Below, one piece after another: positions 17,004 to 27,504 of a stretch of DNA of 64,000 nucleotides. The stretch is from Sphingomonas metalli (GTDB lineage: Bacteria > Pseudomonadota > Alphaproteobacteria > Sphingomonadales > Sphingomonadaceae). Where the stretch lies: positions 186,001-250,000 of the forward strand of contig NZ_BMIH01000004.1 of assembly GCF_014641735.1 (NCBI RefSeq), given 5' to 3'. The notes beneath the pieces are model-generated. The model had not been told where the DNA came from. It searched no databases and saw only the letters and a list, made by a program, of their open reading frames with translations. The number at the start of each line of letters is the position of its first letter. The first letter of the stretch is position 1. Both the position numbers and the translations under genes were made by a program.

Positions 17004-18023
17004 TCAGCCGCGTCGCGCCAGCGCCCGTGCCAGGGCCAGCGTCGCCTGTTCGGCCAGTACCGGGCCGGCATTGCCCGACGCCATGATCGCACGCTCCGCC
17101 CCGCGGATGCGGGCGAGGGCGTCGGCGAGCATGGCGGGGGTCCAGCGGCGCAGCGCGCGGGCGGTGGCGGCCTCCTCGCGGAAGAAGACGCGGTGGCGCT
17201 TCATGACGGCGTCGGGCGTGTCGCCCGCGGCGATCTCGGCGCGCATCTCGGCGAGCGCGACGAGGCGGCGGGCGATCTGGCGCAACCACGGGATGGGGGA
17301 GGTGCCCGTCTCTCCCAGCCGGGCGAGCTCGGCGGCGAGTCGGTCGGGCTGGCCCTCGACCAGCGCCTCGACCGCGCGGGTGGCTTCGGCCTCGTCCAGA
17401 TCGGCGCCGACCGCGTCGATCGCGTCATGGTCGAGCTCACGCGGGCGATCGGGCGCGGCGTCGCAGTAGAGGGCGAGCTTCTCGATCTCGCGCGCCATTA
17501 CCGCGCGGTCGCCGCCCGCCGCCGCGACGAGCCGCGCGGCGGTGCCGGGGGCGAGGCGCAGGCCCTGCTCGCCCGCCAGCGTCGCCGCCAGCCGCTCGGC
17601 ATCCTGCGCGGTCGGGGCGTAGCAGCCATAGGCCATGGCCAGCGGCGAGTCGGTCGCGAGCTTGACGATCTTCGCAGTCGTGCGAACCGAGGGCGCGAGC
17701 GCGACGACCGGATGGGCGACCGCCTCCGCCTCCAGCAGCGCGGCGAGTGCGGTCAGGCTCTCCTCGCCCGCGCCGCTGACCCGGATCCAGCGCGGATCGC
17801 CGAACAGCGACAGCGCGGCGGCCTCGTCCGACAGGCGGGCGGGATCGGAGCGCAGCGTGGCGCCGTCGAGATCGACCCGCTCCGCCCGATCGCCCATCGC
17901 CTGTCCGACCAAGGCGGCGAGCGCGGCCGCGCCGGCCTCGTCGGGACCATGGAGGAGGTAGAGGCGGACCGGCGGGCGCGGCGCGGCGAGCGCCTGGCGG
18001 ATCTGGTTGGCGCTGGCCTTCAC
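17004..18023 (-). CDS. holA: DNA polymerase III subunit delta
   Basis: HolA is the clamp-loader subunit that opens the beta sliding clamp. The 339-residue protein has the HolA fold order: an N-terminal RecA-like domain beginning [14 protein letters not shown] and LYLLHGPDE (near residues 21-29), the EKLALYC motif in the middle, and a C-terminal helical collar ending ALARALARRG. Length matches the family. The start overlaps the lptE stop by 4 bp, the conserved leuS-lptE-holA order of alphaproteobacteria. Confidence 0.93.
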   Translation of the reverse strand: MKASANQIRQALAAPRPPVRLYLLHGPDEAGAAALAALVGQAMGDRAERVDLDGATLRSDPARLSDEAAALSLFGDPRWIRVSGAGEESLTALAALLEAEAVAHPVVALAPSVRTTAKIVKLATDSPLAMAYGCYAPTAQDAERLAATLAGEQGLRLAPGTAARLVAAAGGDRAVMAREIEKLALYCDAAPDRPRELDHDAIDAVGADLDEAEATRAVEALVEGQPDRLAAELARLGETGTSPIPWLRQIARRLVALAEMRAEIAAGDTPDAVMKRHRVFFREEAATARALRRWTPAMLADALARIRGAERAIMASGNAGPVLAEQATLALARALARRG

Positions 18024-18565
18024 GGCGTCCCGACGACGGGGGTCGGGCTGGGAGTCGCGACCGGCACCGGCGGGGGCGGCGAGGGATTGCGCGCATAGAG
18101 GGCGAGGCGGGCGACAATCTCGTCCGCGACGATCCCCGACAGGCGTTCGAGCGCGGTATTCTCCGCCGCGATCGTGGCATATTCGGAGGACTGGACGACG
18201 TCGATGCCGGCATCCGAGCCGGCGGTGGCGTCGAGCAGCAGCCGGTCCGCGCTCGCATCGATCAGCTGGTAGCGGGCGCGCAGGATGCGGCGTTCGCGGG
18301 TGACGCTGTCGTCCCGCCGTACGCCGAGGCCGCTGATCTGGTCGTCGAGCCGCACCACGAGGCGATAGCGCGGCGCGCTCGGCTGGCCGAGCCGGTCGCG
18401 CAGCGCATTGGCCATCAGCCAGCCCGCCTTGCCCTCGATCGGCGCGACCTCGACCTCCGCCAGCGCCGCGGCGACGGTGCCGCCGCTGCCCCCGCCATAG
18501 AGCGGACGCAGGCCGCAGCCGGAGAGCGCGGCGGCGGCGAGGAGGAGGAGCGCGGGACGGATCAT
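18020..18565 (-). CDS. lptE: LPS-assembly lipoprotein LptE
   Basis: LptE plugs the LptD barrel in the outer membrane and helps insert lipopolysaccharide. The 181-residue protein starts with a lipoprotein signal and the lipobox LSGC (Cys17), followed by the family motif GLRPLYGG. The C-terminal tail is rich in Pro and Thr. The gene overlaps leuS upstream by 4 bp and holA downstream by 4 bp, so expression is coupled. The start at 18565 is fixed by the signal sequence; a much longer upstream frame is antisense-free but merely overlaps leuS. Confidence 0.93.
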   Translation of the reverse strand: MIRPALLLLAAAALSGCGLRPLYGGGSGGTVAAALAEVEVAPIEGKAGWLMANALRDRLGQPSAPRYRLVVRLDDQISGLGVRRDDSVTRERRILRARYQLIDASADRLLLDATAGSDAGIDVVQSSEYATIAAENTALERLSGIVADEIVARLALYARNPSPPPPVPVATPSPTPVVGTP

Positions 18566-21063
18566 GCGACGAGGTTCACCAGACGGTCGGGCACCACGAT
18601 GACCTTGCGCGGGGCCTTGCCCTCCAGCGCGCGGACGATCTTGTCGCTGGCGAGCGCGGCGGCTTCCAGCGCTTCCTTCGGCGCGCCCTTGGGCAGGGTG
18701 AGCGTGTCGCGCAGCTTGCCGTTGATCTGGACGGCGACGGTCACCTCGTCGTCGACCAGCATCGCCGGATCGATTTCGGGCCAGGCGGCATCGGCGATCA
18801 GCCCCGCGCCGCCGCGCGCCGCCCAGGCCTCTTCGGCGACATGCGGCACCATCGGCGCGGTGAGGAGGAGGAGCGTATGCGCCGCGGCGTGGCGATCGGC
18901 CGAGGGCTGCGCCTTCTCGATCGCCGAGGCGAGGGTGTAGAGCCGCGCCACCGCCTTGTTGAACTGCAACGCCTCGATATCCGCGGCGACATCGCGGACG
19001 GTGCGGTGGGCGAGCTTGCGCAGGGCGATATCCCCGCCCTCGCCCTCGGCATCCGTGGTGACGATCCGCCACAGCCGCTGGACGAAGCGCCATGCGCCCT
19101 CGATCCCGGCCTCGGACCAGGGGAGGTCGCGCTCGGGCGGACTGTCCGACAGCATGAACCAGCGCACCGCGTCCGCGCCATACTGGTCGACGATCGGTTC
19201 GGGATCGACGGTGTTCTTCTTCGACTTGGACATCTTCTCGACGCGGCCGATTGTGACGGGCGCGCCGGTGGCGATCTCGATGCCGTCCGCCACCTCGGGC
19301 GGGGAGAGCCAGCGGCCATCCTCCGCCCTGTAGGTCTCGTGCGTCACCATGCCCTGCGTGAACAGGCCAGCGAAGGGCTCGGCGATGTCGAGCCGGCCGA
19401 TATGCTTCAACGCTCGCGTCCAGAAGCGGGCGTAGAGGAGGTGGAGGATCGCATGTTCGACCCCGCCGATATACTGGCCCACCGGCAGCCAGCGCTCGGC
19501 CACCGCCCGGTCGAAGGGCCTGTCGTCCGGCTGGCTGGCGAAGCGGATGAAATACCAGCTCGAATCGACGAAGGTGTCGAGCGTATCGGTCTCGCGCACT
19601 GCGTCCGCGCCGCAGGACGGGCAGGCGACGTGCTTCCACGTCGGATGCCGGTCGAGCGGGTTGCCGGGGACGTCGAAGGTCACGTCCTCGGGCAGGGTGA
19701 CGGGCAGCTGCTCGCGCGGCACCGGCACCGCGCCGCAAGCGGCGCAGTGGATGATCGGGATCGGCGTGCCCCAGTAACGCTGGCGGCTGACGCCCCAGTC
19801 GCGCAGGCGGTAGACGGTGGTGCCGCTGCCCCAGCCCTCCGCCTCGGCGCGTTCGATCACGGCGCGCTTGGCCTCCGCCACGTCCATCCCGTCGAGGACA
19901 TGCGAGTTCACGATGGTGCCGGGGCCGGTATAGGCCTCGTCGCCCTCGAACACCGGATCGGTGCGGTCACCGTCGGAGACGACGCGGCGCACGGCGAGGC
20001 CGTATTTGCGCGCGAAATCGAGATCGCGCTGGTCATGCGCCGGCACGCCCATCACCGCGCCGGTGCCGTACTCCATCAGCACGAAGTTCGCGATGTAGAC
20101 GGGCAGGGTCCAGGCGGGATCGAAGGGGTGCCGGACGGTCAGGCCGGTGTCGAAGCCCAGCTTCTCCTGCGTCTCCAGCTCGGCCGCGGTGGTGCCGCCC
20201 GCCTTGCAGCGGGCGATGAATTCGGCAGCGTCCTCGCGCGTCTCGGCGAGCGCGCGGGCGATCGGGTGATCGGCGGCGATGGCGACGAAGCTCGCGCCGA
20301 AGATCGTGTCGGGGCGGGTCGAGTAGACGTCGATCCGCTCCTCCCCGCCAGCGGGGAGGAGCTGGAAGGAGAAGGTGAGGCCCTGGCTGCGGCCGATCCA
20401 GTTTTCCTGCATCAGCCGGACCTTGTCGGGCCAGTCCTTCAGCTCGGCGAGGCCGTCGAGCAGGTCGTCGGCGAAGTCGGTGATCTTCAGGAACCACTGG
20501 TTGAGCTTGCGCTTCTCGACCAGCGCGCCCGAGCGCCAGCCGCGGCCGTCGATCACCTGCTCGTTGGCGAGCACGGTCATGTCGACCGGGTCCCAGTTGA
20601 CCGCCGATTCCTTGCGATAGACGAGGCCGCCGGCGAACAGGTCGAGGAACAGCGCCTGTTCGTGGCCATAATAGTCGGGCTCGCAGGTCGCCAGCTCGCG
20701 CGTCCAGTCGAGCGCGAAGCCGAGGCGCTTCAGCTGCGCCTTCATCGTCGCGATATTGGCGCGGGTCCAGGTGCCGGGATGCGTGCCCTTTTCCATCGCG
20801 GCATTCTCGGCCGGCATGCCGAAGGCGTCCCAGCCCATCGGGTGCAGCACCTCGTGCCCGGTCATCCGCCGATAGCGCGCCAGCACGTCGCCCATCGTAT
20901 AGTTGCGGACATGGCCCATATGGATGCGCCCCGAGGGATAGGGGAACATCTCGAGGACATAGGCGCGCGGCTTGGGGCTGTGATCGTCGGCGGCGAAGGT
21001 GCGCCGCGCGTCCCACTCGCCCTGCCAATGGGCGTCCGCCTTCAGGGCATTGTACCGGCTCAT
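18562..21063 (-). CDS. leuS: Leucyl-tRNA synthetase
   Basis: LeuS charges tRNA-Leu. The class I enzyme has 833 residues, with the HIGH-type signature [14 protein letters not shown] near residues 41-54. The CP1 editing domain contains the T-rich and [15 protein letters not shown] motifs. A zinc-type Cys pair (HCAACG, CPSCGAD), KMSKSKKN near residue 615 and a C-terminal domain ending LVNLVA follow. Length fits the bacterial enzyme. It heads the leuS-lptE-holA run; DUF3576 lies 13 bp upstream in the same direction, so all four may be one transcript. Confidence 0.98.
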   Translation of the reverse strand: MSRYNALKADAHWQGEWDARRTFAADDHSPKPRAYVLEMFPYPSGRIHMGHVRNYTMGDVLARYRRMTGHEVLHPMGWDAFGMPAENAAMEKGTHPGTWTRANIATMKAQLKRLGFALDWTRELATCEPDYYGHEQALFLDLFAGGLVYRKESAVNWDPVDMTVLANEQVIDGRGWRSGALVEKRKLNQWFLKITDFADDLLDGLAELKDWPDKVRLMQENWIGRSQGLTFSFQLLPAGGEERIDVYSTRPDTIFGASFVAIAADHPIARALAETREDAAEFIARCKAGGTTAAELETQEKLGFDTGLTVRHPFDPAWTLPVYIANFVLMEYGTGAVMGVPAHDQRDLDFARKYGLAVRRVVSDGDRTDPVFEGDEAYTGPGTIVNSHVLDGMDVAEAKRAVIERAEAEGWGSGTTVYRLRDWGVSRQRYWGTPIPIIHCAACGAVPVPREQLPVTLPEDVTFDVPGNPLDRHPTWKHVACPSCGADAVRETDTLDTFVDSSWYFIRFASQPDDRPFDRAVAERWLPVGQYIGGVEHAILHLLYARFWTRALKHIGRLDIAEPFAGLFTQGMVTHETYRAEDGRWLSPPEVADGIEIATGAPVTIGRVEKMSKSKKNTVDPEPIVDQYGADAVRWFMLSDSPPERDLPWSEAGIEGAWRFVQRLWRIVTTDAEGEGGDIALRKLAHRTVRDVAADIEALQFNKAVARLYTLASAIEKAQPSADRHAAAHTLLLLTAPMVPHVAEEAWAARGGAGLIADAAWPEIDPAMLVDDEVTVAVQINGKLRDTLTLPKGAPKEALEAAALASDKIVRALEGKAPRKVIVVPDRLVNLVA

Positions 21064-21076
21064 CGCAGCGTCAGCC

Positions 21077-21520
21077 TCAGCCGGCGACCGAGGTCCGCCG
21101 CAGGTCGCGGGCGCGGGTGAGGATCAGGTCCTCCAGCTTCTGCGTGGTCGCGGCGGTCATCGGCGCGGCGACCCACTGGCCGCCCTGGTTGACCTGGCGC
21201 AGCCCGGCGACGCGGATCGCGTCGGCGCGCAGATCCTGGTCGAGGATGGTGACGGTGAACTTCACCCGCTCATTCGGCGCCTGCGGATTGGCGTACCAGT
21301 CGGTGACGATGACGCCGCCGTTCGAGTCGGTCTGCACCAGCGGCATGAACGACAGCGTGTCGAGCGTGGCGCGCCACAGATAGGAGTTCACGCCGATCGT
21401 CGTCACGCGTGAGGCGGCGAGATCGGGGGCGGGCCGGTCCTTCTTGCTGGCGCAGGCGGCGAGCGAAAGGGCGGCGATCGCGATGACGGGCCCGGTGACA
21501 AGGGCGGAAGGGCGGAACAT
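21077..21520 (-). CDS. DUF3576 lipoprotein
   Basis: The protein has 147 residues. A lipoprotein signal ends at the lipobox LAAC (near residue 20), followed by SKKDR. The body contains the DUF3576-typical stretch [20 protein letters not shown] and a basic, helical C-terminus (RARDLRRTS). The family is found next to leuS in many alphaproteobacteria, and its role in the envelope is unknown. I place the start at the ATG at 21520 because the signal peptide begins there; the frame could extend to 21613. Confidence 0.85.
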   Translation of the reverse strand: MFRPSALVTGPVIAIAALSLAACASKKDRPAPDLAASRVTTIGVNSYLWRATLDTLSFMPLVQTDSNGGVIVTDWYANPQAPNERVKFTVTILDQDLRADAIRVAGLRQVNQGGQWVAAPMTAATTQKLEDLILTRARDLRRTSVAG

Positions 21521-21755
21521 GGCGGAAATCCTGCGCGAAGGGAGCGACTGACCGCCTCTATCGCCCGCCGCCCCCAGCGGCAAGCGGGGCGCCCGCTGCC
21601 CCTTGCACACCACGGGCGACGCGGTCGCCCCGGTTTTGGCAGCCTGTGTGACCTATGCAACACCTGACCGAATTCCGACCAAGCTGGTGGCGCTAACGGA
21701 TCAAAGTCTGCTAGGGCCGGTTCGGGGCATAAGAGACCGCCAGGGAGTAGGAACG

Positions 21756-22457
21756 GTGAGCGCTGGGCGCGTGATGATCGGGATCGCAACGGCGGGCCTC
21801 GCGGCCGTCGGCGCTCTCGTCGCGCCTGCCTTCGGCGCGACCGATCAGGACCGCGCGCAGGTCGCACCGCGCGCCTCCGCCACCCGCACCGTCGGCAGCT
21901 TCACCCCCGCCGCGGGCGATCCGCGACTCGCCGCCATGCTGGCGCGCGGCGGCATCGACGCGGCCCAGTTCCGCTTCACCCCCGCCGAATCGCGCCGCGA
22001 CTCGCGCGCGGTGACCGTCGCCGTCCGGGCGCGGGCGGTGCGCGGGACGACGGCGCGCGGGCTGGCGACCGATGCCGCGGTCGGGATCGCGCCGATCGCG
22101 TACAACCTCGGCATGTCGCTCGGCTGGAAGCGATTCGCGGTGGCCGGCGACGTCAAGCGCGTCGACCTGATGGGCCAGCCCGGCGGTCGCGACTCGGCGG
22201 ACGTGACGGTCAGCTATTCGACGCCGCGCTGGACCGGCCGGGTCAAGGCCGAGGCCGACCAGCCGCTCGCCGGCGTGCCGCGGCTCGTCTCGGGCGATCC
22301 GGGCTATTCGCTCGATCTGGGCGGCTCCTATCGCCTGACCCGCAACATCGACGTCACCGCCGGCGTCCGCTACCGCGCGGATCGCGACCGGCTGACGCAG
22401 ATCGACCAGCGCCGCGACAGCCAGGCGGTGTATGTGGGGACGGCCTTCCGCTTCTAA
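21756..22457 (+). CDS. Predicted outer-membrane beta-barrel protein of unknown function
   Basis: With the GTG start at 21756 the protein has 233 residues. It begins with a signal peptide (MIGIATAGLAAVGALVAPAFG) and ends in GTAFRF, with alternating polar and apolar strands such as SYRLTRNIDVTAGVRYRA in the second half. This is typical of small outer-membrane barrels. An AGGGAG ribosome site precedes the GTG. I do not recognise a named family. It is divergent from the DUF3576-leuS run. Confidence 0.75.
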   Translation: MSAGRVMIGIATAGLAAVGALVAPAFGATDQDRAQVAPRASATRTVGSFTPAAGDPRLAAMLARGGIDAAQFRFTPAESRRDSRAVTVAVRARAVRGTTARGLATDAAVGIAPIAYNLGMSLGWKRFAVAGDVKRVDLMGQPGGRDSADVTVSYSTPRWTGRVKAEADQPLAGVPRLVSGDPGYSLDLGGSYRLTRNIDVTAGVRYRADRDRLTQIDQRRDSQAVYVGTAFRF

Positions 22458-22720
22458 GGGCATCCGTTCGGGCAGGATCGGGGCGTCGATTTCGGCGACG
22501 TGCGTAATCCCCTTGCGATGGCTCGATCCGCGCGGCTTCGACCCGGCCATGTCGCGCGGTGTGCGGAACACGGACCGGCCCGGCCGCGTCGGCGATCGTC
22601 CCTGGCCTTATACCGCGTCACCCGGCACGCGCCCTGTCCCGAAGCCCCGCCGGTCCGTCCCTTGTCGGAAGCGGCGCCAGACCGGAGGATAGGGCGTGGT
22701 CCGAAGACGGGGAGAGGGTG
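22458..22720. other. Gap with no clear feature
   Basis: There are 263 bp between two same-direction genes. Reading frames cross it but have no supported start or family. A GGGGAGAGGG ribosome site at the end serves the next gene. No paired-hairpin repeat was found here. Confidence 0.5.
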
Positions 22721-23683
22721 ATGCGCGGTTCTGCCGTTCCGGCGACGGCCATGCTGGCGGCCCTCGCCGTGGCGATCGCACCCGTGTCCGGCACCCCGGC
22801 TCCGCCGGCCGTCGCCGGGCCCACATGGGACGAGGTGGCGTCCCGCTTTGCTCGCCTCAACATCCAGATGATGAACAAGGATCGCGAACTGCTCGACTGC
22901 GAGGTGTCGCCATCGACCGGCGACGACGAGGTCGACGAGGCGATCTGCCTGTTGATCCAGCGCTGCGTCGAGGGCGGCGCGGTAACGCGACCGGACGCCA
23001 ATCGCTGCGTCGGACCCTATCTGCGCCGGTTACAGGGCCTGGTGAAGGCCGGCGCGTTCACAAAAGGGGCGGACGATCTGCCGGAGACGCCGGGCGACCC
23101 GCCGGATGCAATCGTCGTCCGCGGCCGCAAGGCGGTGCAGCCGGACGCCGGGCTGTGGCTGGTCTCGTCGTGGCGCACCGCGTCGGACAGTAGCGACGGC
23201 GCGCTGCGTGGGGCGGGGAGCCCGGTATCGTGGCGGCGCTGCATTGCGACGGAAACCCCCGCCTCGGCGCTGGCGCTCCTCATGAAGGCCAATCCGCTCG
23301 AAAATGCGGAGTCGCCACTGAGCCGGGCGGAAGGAGCCGCGCCGACGGCGGCGAGCGGTGCCGCGTTGCCGGGCGGGGCGAGCGCTCCCGCCGCTGCGAC
23401 GCCGCCTGCCGTCGAGTCGGAGACGCTACGCTGCGGCTGGAAGATGACGCCCGGCGGCGGCACGATCAGCGGCGCGCTTCGCTGCGTGGGACCGCGCGGC
23501 AGCCTGTATCGCGGGTCGCTCGCCGGCCGCTACACTGCGGTTCGCTATGCGGCGACCGCCGACATCAGCGTGACCGACATGCGATCGGGCGCCACCAGCC
23601 ACGAGACGCGCCAGATCGTCGCCCGGCGGGTGCGCGATTGCACGGCGGGCGAACAGGCGACGAGCGACGTCATCAAGCGCTAG
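22721..23683 (+). CDS. Exported hypothetical protein
   Basis: The protein has 320 residues with a signal peptide (MRGSAVPATAMLAALAVAIAP). The N-terminal part has four Cys residues in the pattern LLDCEV, ICLLIQRCVEG and NRCVG. The C-terminal third, CGWKMTPGGG through SLAGRYTAVRYAATADISVTDM to RVRDC, resembles the core of DUF3617 periplasmic proteins (the resemblance is by eye). The middle is a low-complexity Ala/Pro linker. Its function is unknown. The ATG at 22721 has a strong ribosome site 5 nt upstream. Confidence 0.7.
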   Translation: MRGSAVPATAMLAALAVAIAPVSGTPAPPAVAGPTWDEVASRFARLNIQMMNKDRELLDCEVSPSTGDDEVDEAICLLIQRCVEGGAVTRPDANRCVGPYLRRLQGLVKAGAFTKGADDLPETPGDPPDAIVVRGRKAVQPDAGLWLVSSWRTASDSSDGALRGAGSPVSWRRCIATETPASALALLMKANPLENAESPLSRAEGAAPTAASGAALPGGASAPAAATPPAVESETLRCGWKMTPGGGTISGALRCVGPRGSLYRGSLAGRYTAVRYAATADISVTDMRSGATSHETRQIVARRVRDCTAGEQATSDVIKR

Positions 23684-23815
23684 GATCCGTTGGCGCTCAG
23701 GACAGGACCCGGTATCGCCGCCAAGGCCGGGGCCGCGCGATCATGCGCGCCGGCATGAACCGCGAGAGGGCCCGGCCACTGTCGGGGCGACGATCCGGAT
23801 GGGGCGAACCGGCCC

Positions 23816-24460
23816 CTAGGCGGCGTCGCCGGATGTATGACCCGTGGGCCGATCCTGCGGATGGTGCGGGACGAGGATCAGCGTGTCGCCTTCCACGCGC
23901 CAGGATTTGAGCCGCGACAGGAAGTTCATGCCCACCACGTTGATGTCGCCGAAGGCGGGTGAGACCACCACCGGCAGGTCGCGCGCGACGATGTTGCCGA
24001 GGCGCAGTTCGGGCACGGTGCCGGTCTGCGCCTGGACGGTGCCGTTGGCGGTGCGCAGCAGCACGGGCACGATCCCCTCGTCGGGCGTCAGCCCCGCCGC
24101 GCGGGCGGTGGCGGTGGAGACGGCGGTGACGGTGGCGCCGCTGTCGACCAGCATCCGCCGCTCGATCCCGCCCAGCGTCACCCGCACCCAGAAATGGCCG
24201 TCGGGGCTCATCCGGATGCGCATCGTGTCGCCGACGACCTTCTGGTCCTCCAGCTTCAGAAAGGCCGCGATCCGGCCGAGATAGGGGTCGAAGCTCGCCC
24301 GCTCGCCCAGCACCACGACGAGCAGCAGCGCCAGCGCCCCCCAGGTGGCGACGCGCACCAGCCCGCCGAGGATCGGCACCCGCCGCGCGACGAGGATGAC
24401 CGCCACGACGAGCGCGGCGATCAGATAGGGGACGGGCTCCGAGCCGGGGGTGGGGAACAT
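23816..24460 (-). CDS. Membrane-anchored retropepsin-like aspartic protease
   Basis: The protein has 214 residues. Two N-terminal membrane segments (YLIAALVVAVILVA, then WGALALLLVVVLG) are followed by a clan AA protease domain. It carries the catalytic VDSGATVTAVS (Asp near residue 116), the flap-type GIVPVLLRTANG, and VVGMNFLSRL near the end. It matches the TIGR02281 type of single-chain retropepsin-like proteins common in alphaproteobacteria, whose substrates are not known. The start at 24460 is chosen because the membrane segment follows directly. Confidence 0.88.
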   Translation of the reverse strand: MFPTPGSEPVPYLIAALVVAVILVARRVPILGGLVRVATWGALALLLVVVLGERASFDPYLGRIAAFLKLEDQKVVGDTMRIRMSPDGHFWVRVTLGGIERRMLVDSGATVTAVSTATARAAGLTPDEGIVPVLLRTANGTVQAQTGTVPELRLGNIVARDLPVVVSPAFGDINVVGMNFLSRLKSWRVEGDTLILVPHHPQDRPTGHTSGDAA

Positions 24461-24863
24461 AAGCGGGTCATAGCTGGGGCGGGGTGTACCGGATGTGAAG
24501 GGGGTTGGGGCCCACTCGTCATGCCGGACCTGTTCCGGCATCCACCGTGGCGAATAGGATCAGGCCCATGAGTTTGTGGGACGGTGGACCCCGGAACAGG
24601 TCCGGGGTGACGGGTGTTTGCGACAGGCGTCCGCTTCGAGCCACGGCTTCGTGAAGGCAGAAGCCTTTGGGGAGGGAGCGGCACGTCACTGCGAAGTTCC
24701 ACCCGACTGGGCCCCGACCTTCGCCGGGGTGACGGGTGTGGGGCGGAGCAGATCAACCTCTTATGCCGGTCGACGAACTCCCGCGGCACCCCTCGGTAAC
24801 AGCCATTCGCTTCAACCCCGATTCAGGCTGTGCCCTTAACCATCGCGCGCTATGGCCGGTGCG
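24461..24863. repeat. Gap with paired-hairpin repeat (24517-24613)
   Basis: There is no gene. 24517-24613 begins CGTCATGCCGGACCTGTTCC and ends GGAACAGGTCCGGGGTGACGG: two facing hairpins with about 40 bp between. The same family recurs at 53830-53925 and 58486-58581. A further half-element ends near 24734 (CCTTCGCCGGGGTGACGG). The last 100 bp are the leader of oligopeptidase B. Confidence 0.75.
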
Positions 24864-26933
24864 ATGACCGATTCCTCCCGTCCCGTTCCCCCCGTCGCCG
24901 AGCGGCGGCCGCATGCCTTTACCGTGCATGGCCGCACGGTGGAGGATCCCTATGCCTGGCTGAAGGACCCCGACTATCCCGAGGTGAACGACCCGGCGAT
25001 CCTCGCCTATCTCGAGGCGGAGAACGCCTATTTCGAGAGCGTGATGGCGCCGCACCGGCCGCTGGTCGACCGGCTCTACGAAGAGATGAAGGCGCGGATC
25101 AAGGAAGACGATTCGTCCGTGCCGCAAAAGGATGGCGACTGGCTCTACTGGACCGCGTTCGAGACGGGCGGCCAGTATCGCCAGTGGTGGCGGCGACCGG
25201 TCGCGGGCGGGCCCGACGAACTGCTGCTCGACGAGCCGGCGCTGGCCGAGGGCAAGGAGTATTTCCGGCTGGGCGCCTTCGCGGTCAGCAACGACGGACG
25301 GTTGCTCGCCTATGCGATCGACGATTCGGGCGCGGAGCGGTTCACCATCCATGTGAAGGACCTGACCACCGGCGCGCTGCTGCCGGACACGATCCCCGGC
25401 ATGCTTTCCGACATAGTCTGGACCGCGGACGACAGCGCGTTCCTCTATGGCCTCGCCAACGACCAGTGGCGGACCGACAATGCCCGGCTCCACCGGATCG
25501 GCACGCCGATCGAGGCGGATGTCGAACTCTATCGCGAGGCGGACGAGGGCTATCGCGTTTCGGTCGGGGAGACGAGCGCGCGCAACTGGATCGTGATCGC
25601 GACCGGCGACCACAATACCAGCGAGGTGCGGCTGGTGCCGGCCGGCGACCCGACCGCCGCGCCGATCCTGATCGCGCCCCGCCGGGAGGGGCGCGAATAT
25701 GATGTGGACGAGCATGACGGCACGCTGTTCATCCACACCAACGACACGGACCCGCAATTCCGCCTGTGCACCGCGACGCTCGACGCGCCGGGGGAGTGGC
25801 GCGAGCTGGTCGGGCCGAACCCGCATTTCTACATGACCGGGGTGGAGTGTTTCCGCGACTTCTTCGTGGTGGAGGGGCGCGAGGACGGGCTCGATCGGAT
25901 CGCCATCCACCGCTACGACGCGCCGACCGTGGCGGAGCGGATCGACTTTCCGGAGGCGAGCTATACCGCGGGGCTGGGCGACAATCCCGAATATGCGATG
26001 GACGTGCTGCGCCTCGGCTATGAATCAATGGTCACGCCCGGCACCGTCTACGACTATGACGTGGCGACGCGACAGCTGACCGTGCGCAAGGTGCAGGAGA
26101 TCCCGTCGGGCTATGACGGGACGCGCTATCGCACCGAACGGCTCAAGATCGCGGCGCGCGACGGGACGGAGATCCCGGTCTCGATCGTCTATCCGGCCGG
26201 CTTCGTGCGCGACGGGACGGAGCCGCTCTATCTCTATGCCTATGGCGCCTATGGCCATGCCGTGCCGCCGGGCTTCTCGACCGGGCGGCTGAGCCTGCTC
26301 GACCGCGGCTTCGCCTTCGCCATCGCGCATATCCGGGGCGGCGACGACCTGGGCCAGCAATGGTATCATGACGGCAAGCTGGAGAAGAGAACCAACACCT
26401 TCAACGACTTCGTCGACGTGGCCAAGGGGCTGATCGACGGCGGCTGGACCGGCAAGGGGCGGATCGCGATCGCCGGCGGCTCGGCGGGCGGCGAGCTGAT
26501 GGGCGCGGTGGCCAACAGCGATCCCGACCTGTGGGGCGCGGTGGTTGCCGACGTGCCGTTCGTCGACGTGCTCAACACGATGCTCGACGCCGAGCTGCCG
26601 CTGACGCCGGGCGAATGGCCCGAATGGGGCAATCCGATCGAGGACACGGCGGCGTTCGACCTGATCGCCTCCTACAGCCCCTATGACAATGTCCGTGCGC
26701 AGGCCTATCCGCCGCTGTTCGTGACCGGCGGGCTCAACGATCCGCGCGTCACCTATTGGGAGCCGGCCAAGTGGACCGCGAAGCTGCGCGCCACCAAGAC
26801 CGACGACACTGTCCTGCTGCTCAAGATCAACATGGGCGCGGGCCATGGCGGCAAGTCGGGCCGGTTCGAATCCTTGCGCGAAGTGGCGGAGGAACATGCC
26901 TTCGTCCTGTGGCAGCTGGGCGTGGAGGCCTGA
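24864..26933 (+). CDS. ptrB: Oligopeptidase B (S9A family serine peptidase)
   Basis: This 689-residue cytoplasmic peptidase cleaves short peptides after Arg or Lys. The N-terminal beta-propeller starts with VEDPYAWLKDPDYP. The C-terminal alpha/beta-hydrolase domain has GGSAGGEL (Ser near residue 539), an Asp in GGLNDPRVTYWEPAKW (near 623) and a His in AGHGGKSGRF (near 659). The spacing and the WEPAKW motif favour oligopeptidase B over prolyl oligopeptidase. An upstream in-frame ATG at 24852 is also possible. There is no signal peptide. Confidence 0.93.
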   Translation: MTDSSRPVPPVAERRPHAFTVHGRTVEDPYAWLKDPDYPEVNDPAILAYLEAENAYFESVMAPHRPLVDRLYEEMKARIKEDDSSVPQKDGDWLYWTAFETGGQYRQWWRRPVAGGPDELLLDEPALAEGKEYFRLGAFAVSNDGRLLAYAIDDSGAERFTIHVKDLTTGALLPDTIPGMLSDIVWTADDSAFLYGLANDQWRTDNARLHRIGTPIEADVELYREADEGYRVSVGETSARNWIVIATGDHNTSEVRLVPAGDPTAAPILIAPRREGREYDVDEHDGTLFIHTNDTDPQFRLCTATLDAPGEWRELVGPNPHFYMTGVECFRDFFVVEGREDGLDRIAIHRYDAPTVAERIDFPEASYTAGLGDNPEYAMDVLRLGYESMVTPGTVYDYDVATRQLTVRKVQEIPSGYDGTRYRTERLKIAARDGTEIPVSIVYPAGFVRDGTEPLYLYAYGAYGHAVPPGFSTGRLSLLDRGFAFAIAHIRGGDDLGQQWYHDGKLEKRTNTFNDFVDVAKGLIDGGWTGKGRIAIAGGSAGGELMGAVANSDPDLWGAVVADVPFVDVLNTMLDAELPLTPGEWPEWGNPIEDTAAFDLIASYSPYDNVRAQAYPPLFVTGGLNDPRVTYWEPAKWTAKLRATKTDDTVLLLKINMGAGHGGKSGRFESLREVAEEHAFVLWQLGVEA

Positions 26934-26940
26934 CGGCAGG

Positions 26941-27504
26941 GTGACGATCGAGGCGATCATCGCGCGCTACGGCCTGATCGCCCTGTTCTTCGGCGCGGGG
27001 CTGGAGGGGGAGACGGCGGTGGTGACCGGCGGCATCCTGTCGCATCGCGGGCTGCTGCCGCTGGCCGGGGCGGCCGCCGTCGCGGTGGCGGGCTCGTTCG
27101 TCGCCGACCAGCTCTTCTTCCTGATCGGGCGCCGCTTCCGCCATCATCCGCGGGTGCGGCGGATCATGGCGCGCCCCGCCTTCGCCCGCGCGCTCGCCGC
27201 GTTCGAGCGGCGGCCGACCGGGTTCATCCTCGGCTTCCGCTTCCTCTACGGGCTTCGCACGATCAGCCCGATCGCGATCGGCACGACGTCGGTCGCGCAC
27301 CGCCAGTTCCTGGCGCTCAACGCGCTTGCCGCGATCGTCTGGGGCGTGACCTTCACCGGGCTCGGCTATGTCTTCGGCGACGGGCTGGAGGCGCTGTTCC
27401 ACCGCTATCGCCCCTCGGGCACGACGCTGGTGCTCGCGGGGCTGGGGGCGGTGCTGCTGCTGCTCGGCTGGGGGCAGATCCGCCGCTGGAGGCGGAACGC
27501 GTGA
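26941..27504 (+). CDS. DedA-family membrane protein
   Basis: This 187-residue inner-membrane protein has the DedA/SNARE-associated pattern: an N-terminal FFGAGLEGETAVVTGG re-entrant region with the conserved Glu and Gly, FLIGRR, and the basic FLYGLRTISPIAIGT motif near residues 101-115. Members act in undecaprenyl-phosphate or phospholipid flipping in several bacteria; the role here is inferred. The GTG start lies 7 bp after oligopeptidase B, and its stop overlaps the thioesterase start by 4 bp. Confidence 0.9.
   Translation: MTIEAIIARYGLIALFFGAGLEGETAVVTGGILSHRGLLPLAGAAAVAVAGSFVADQLFFLIGRRFRHHPRVRRIMARPAFARALAAFERRPTGFILGFRFLYGLRTISPIAIGTTSVAHRQFLALNALAAIVWGVTFTGLGYVFGDGLEALFHRYRPSGTTLVLAGLGAVLLLLGWGQIRRWRRNA

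Noticed and set aside
18841..21120. 759-codon open frame on the plus strand opposite leuS
   Set aside because: It is an antisense shadow of leuS. LeuS motifs are intact, and the plus-strand product is Arg/Gly/Asp-rich low-complexity sequence.
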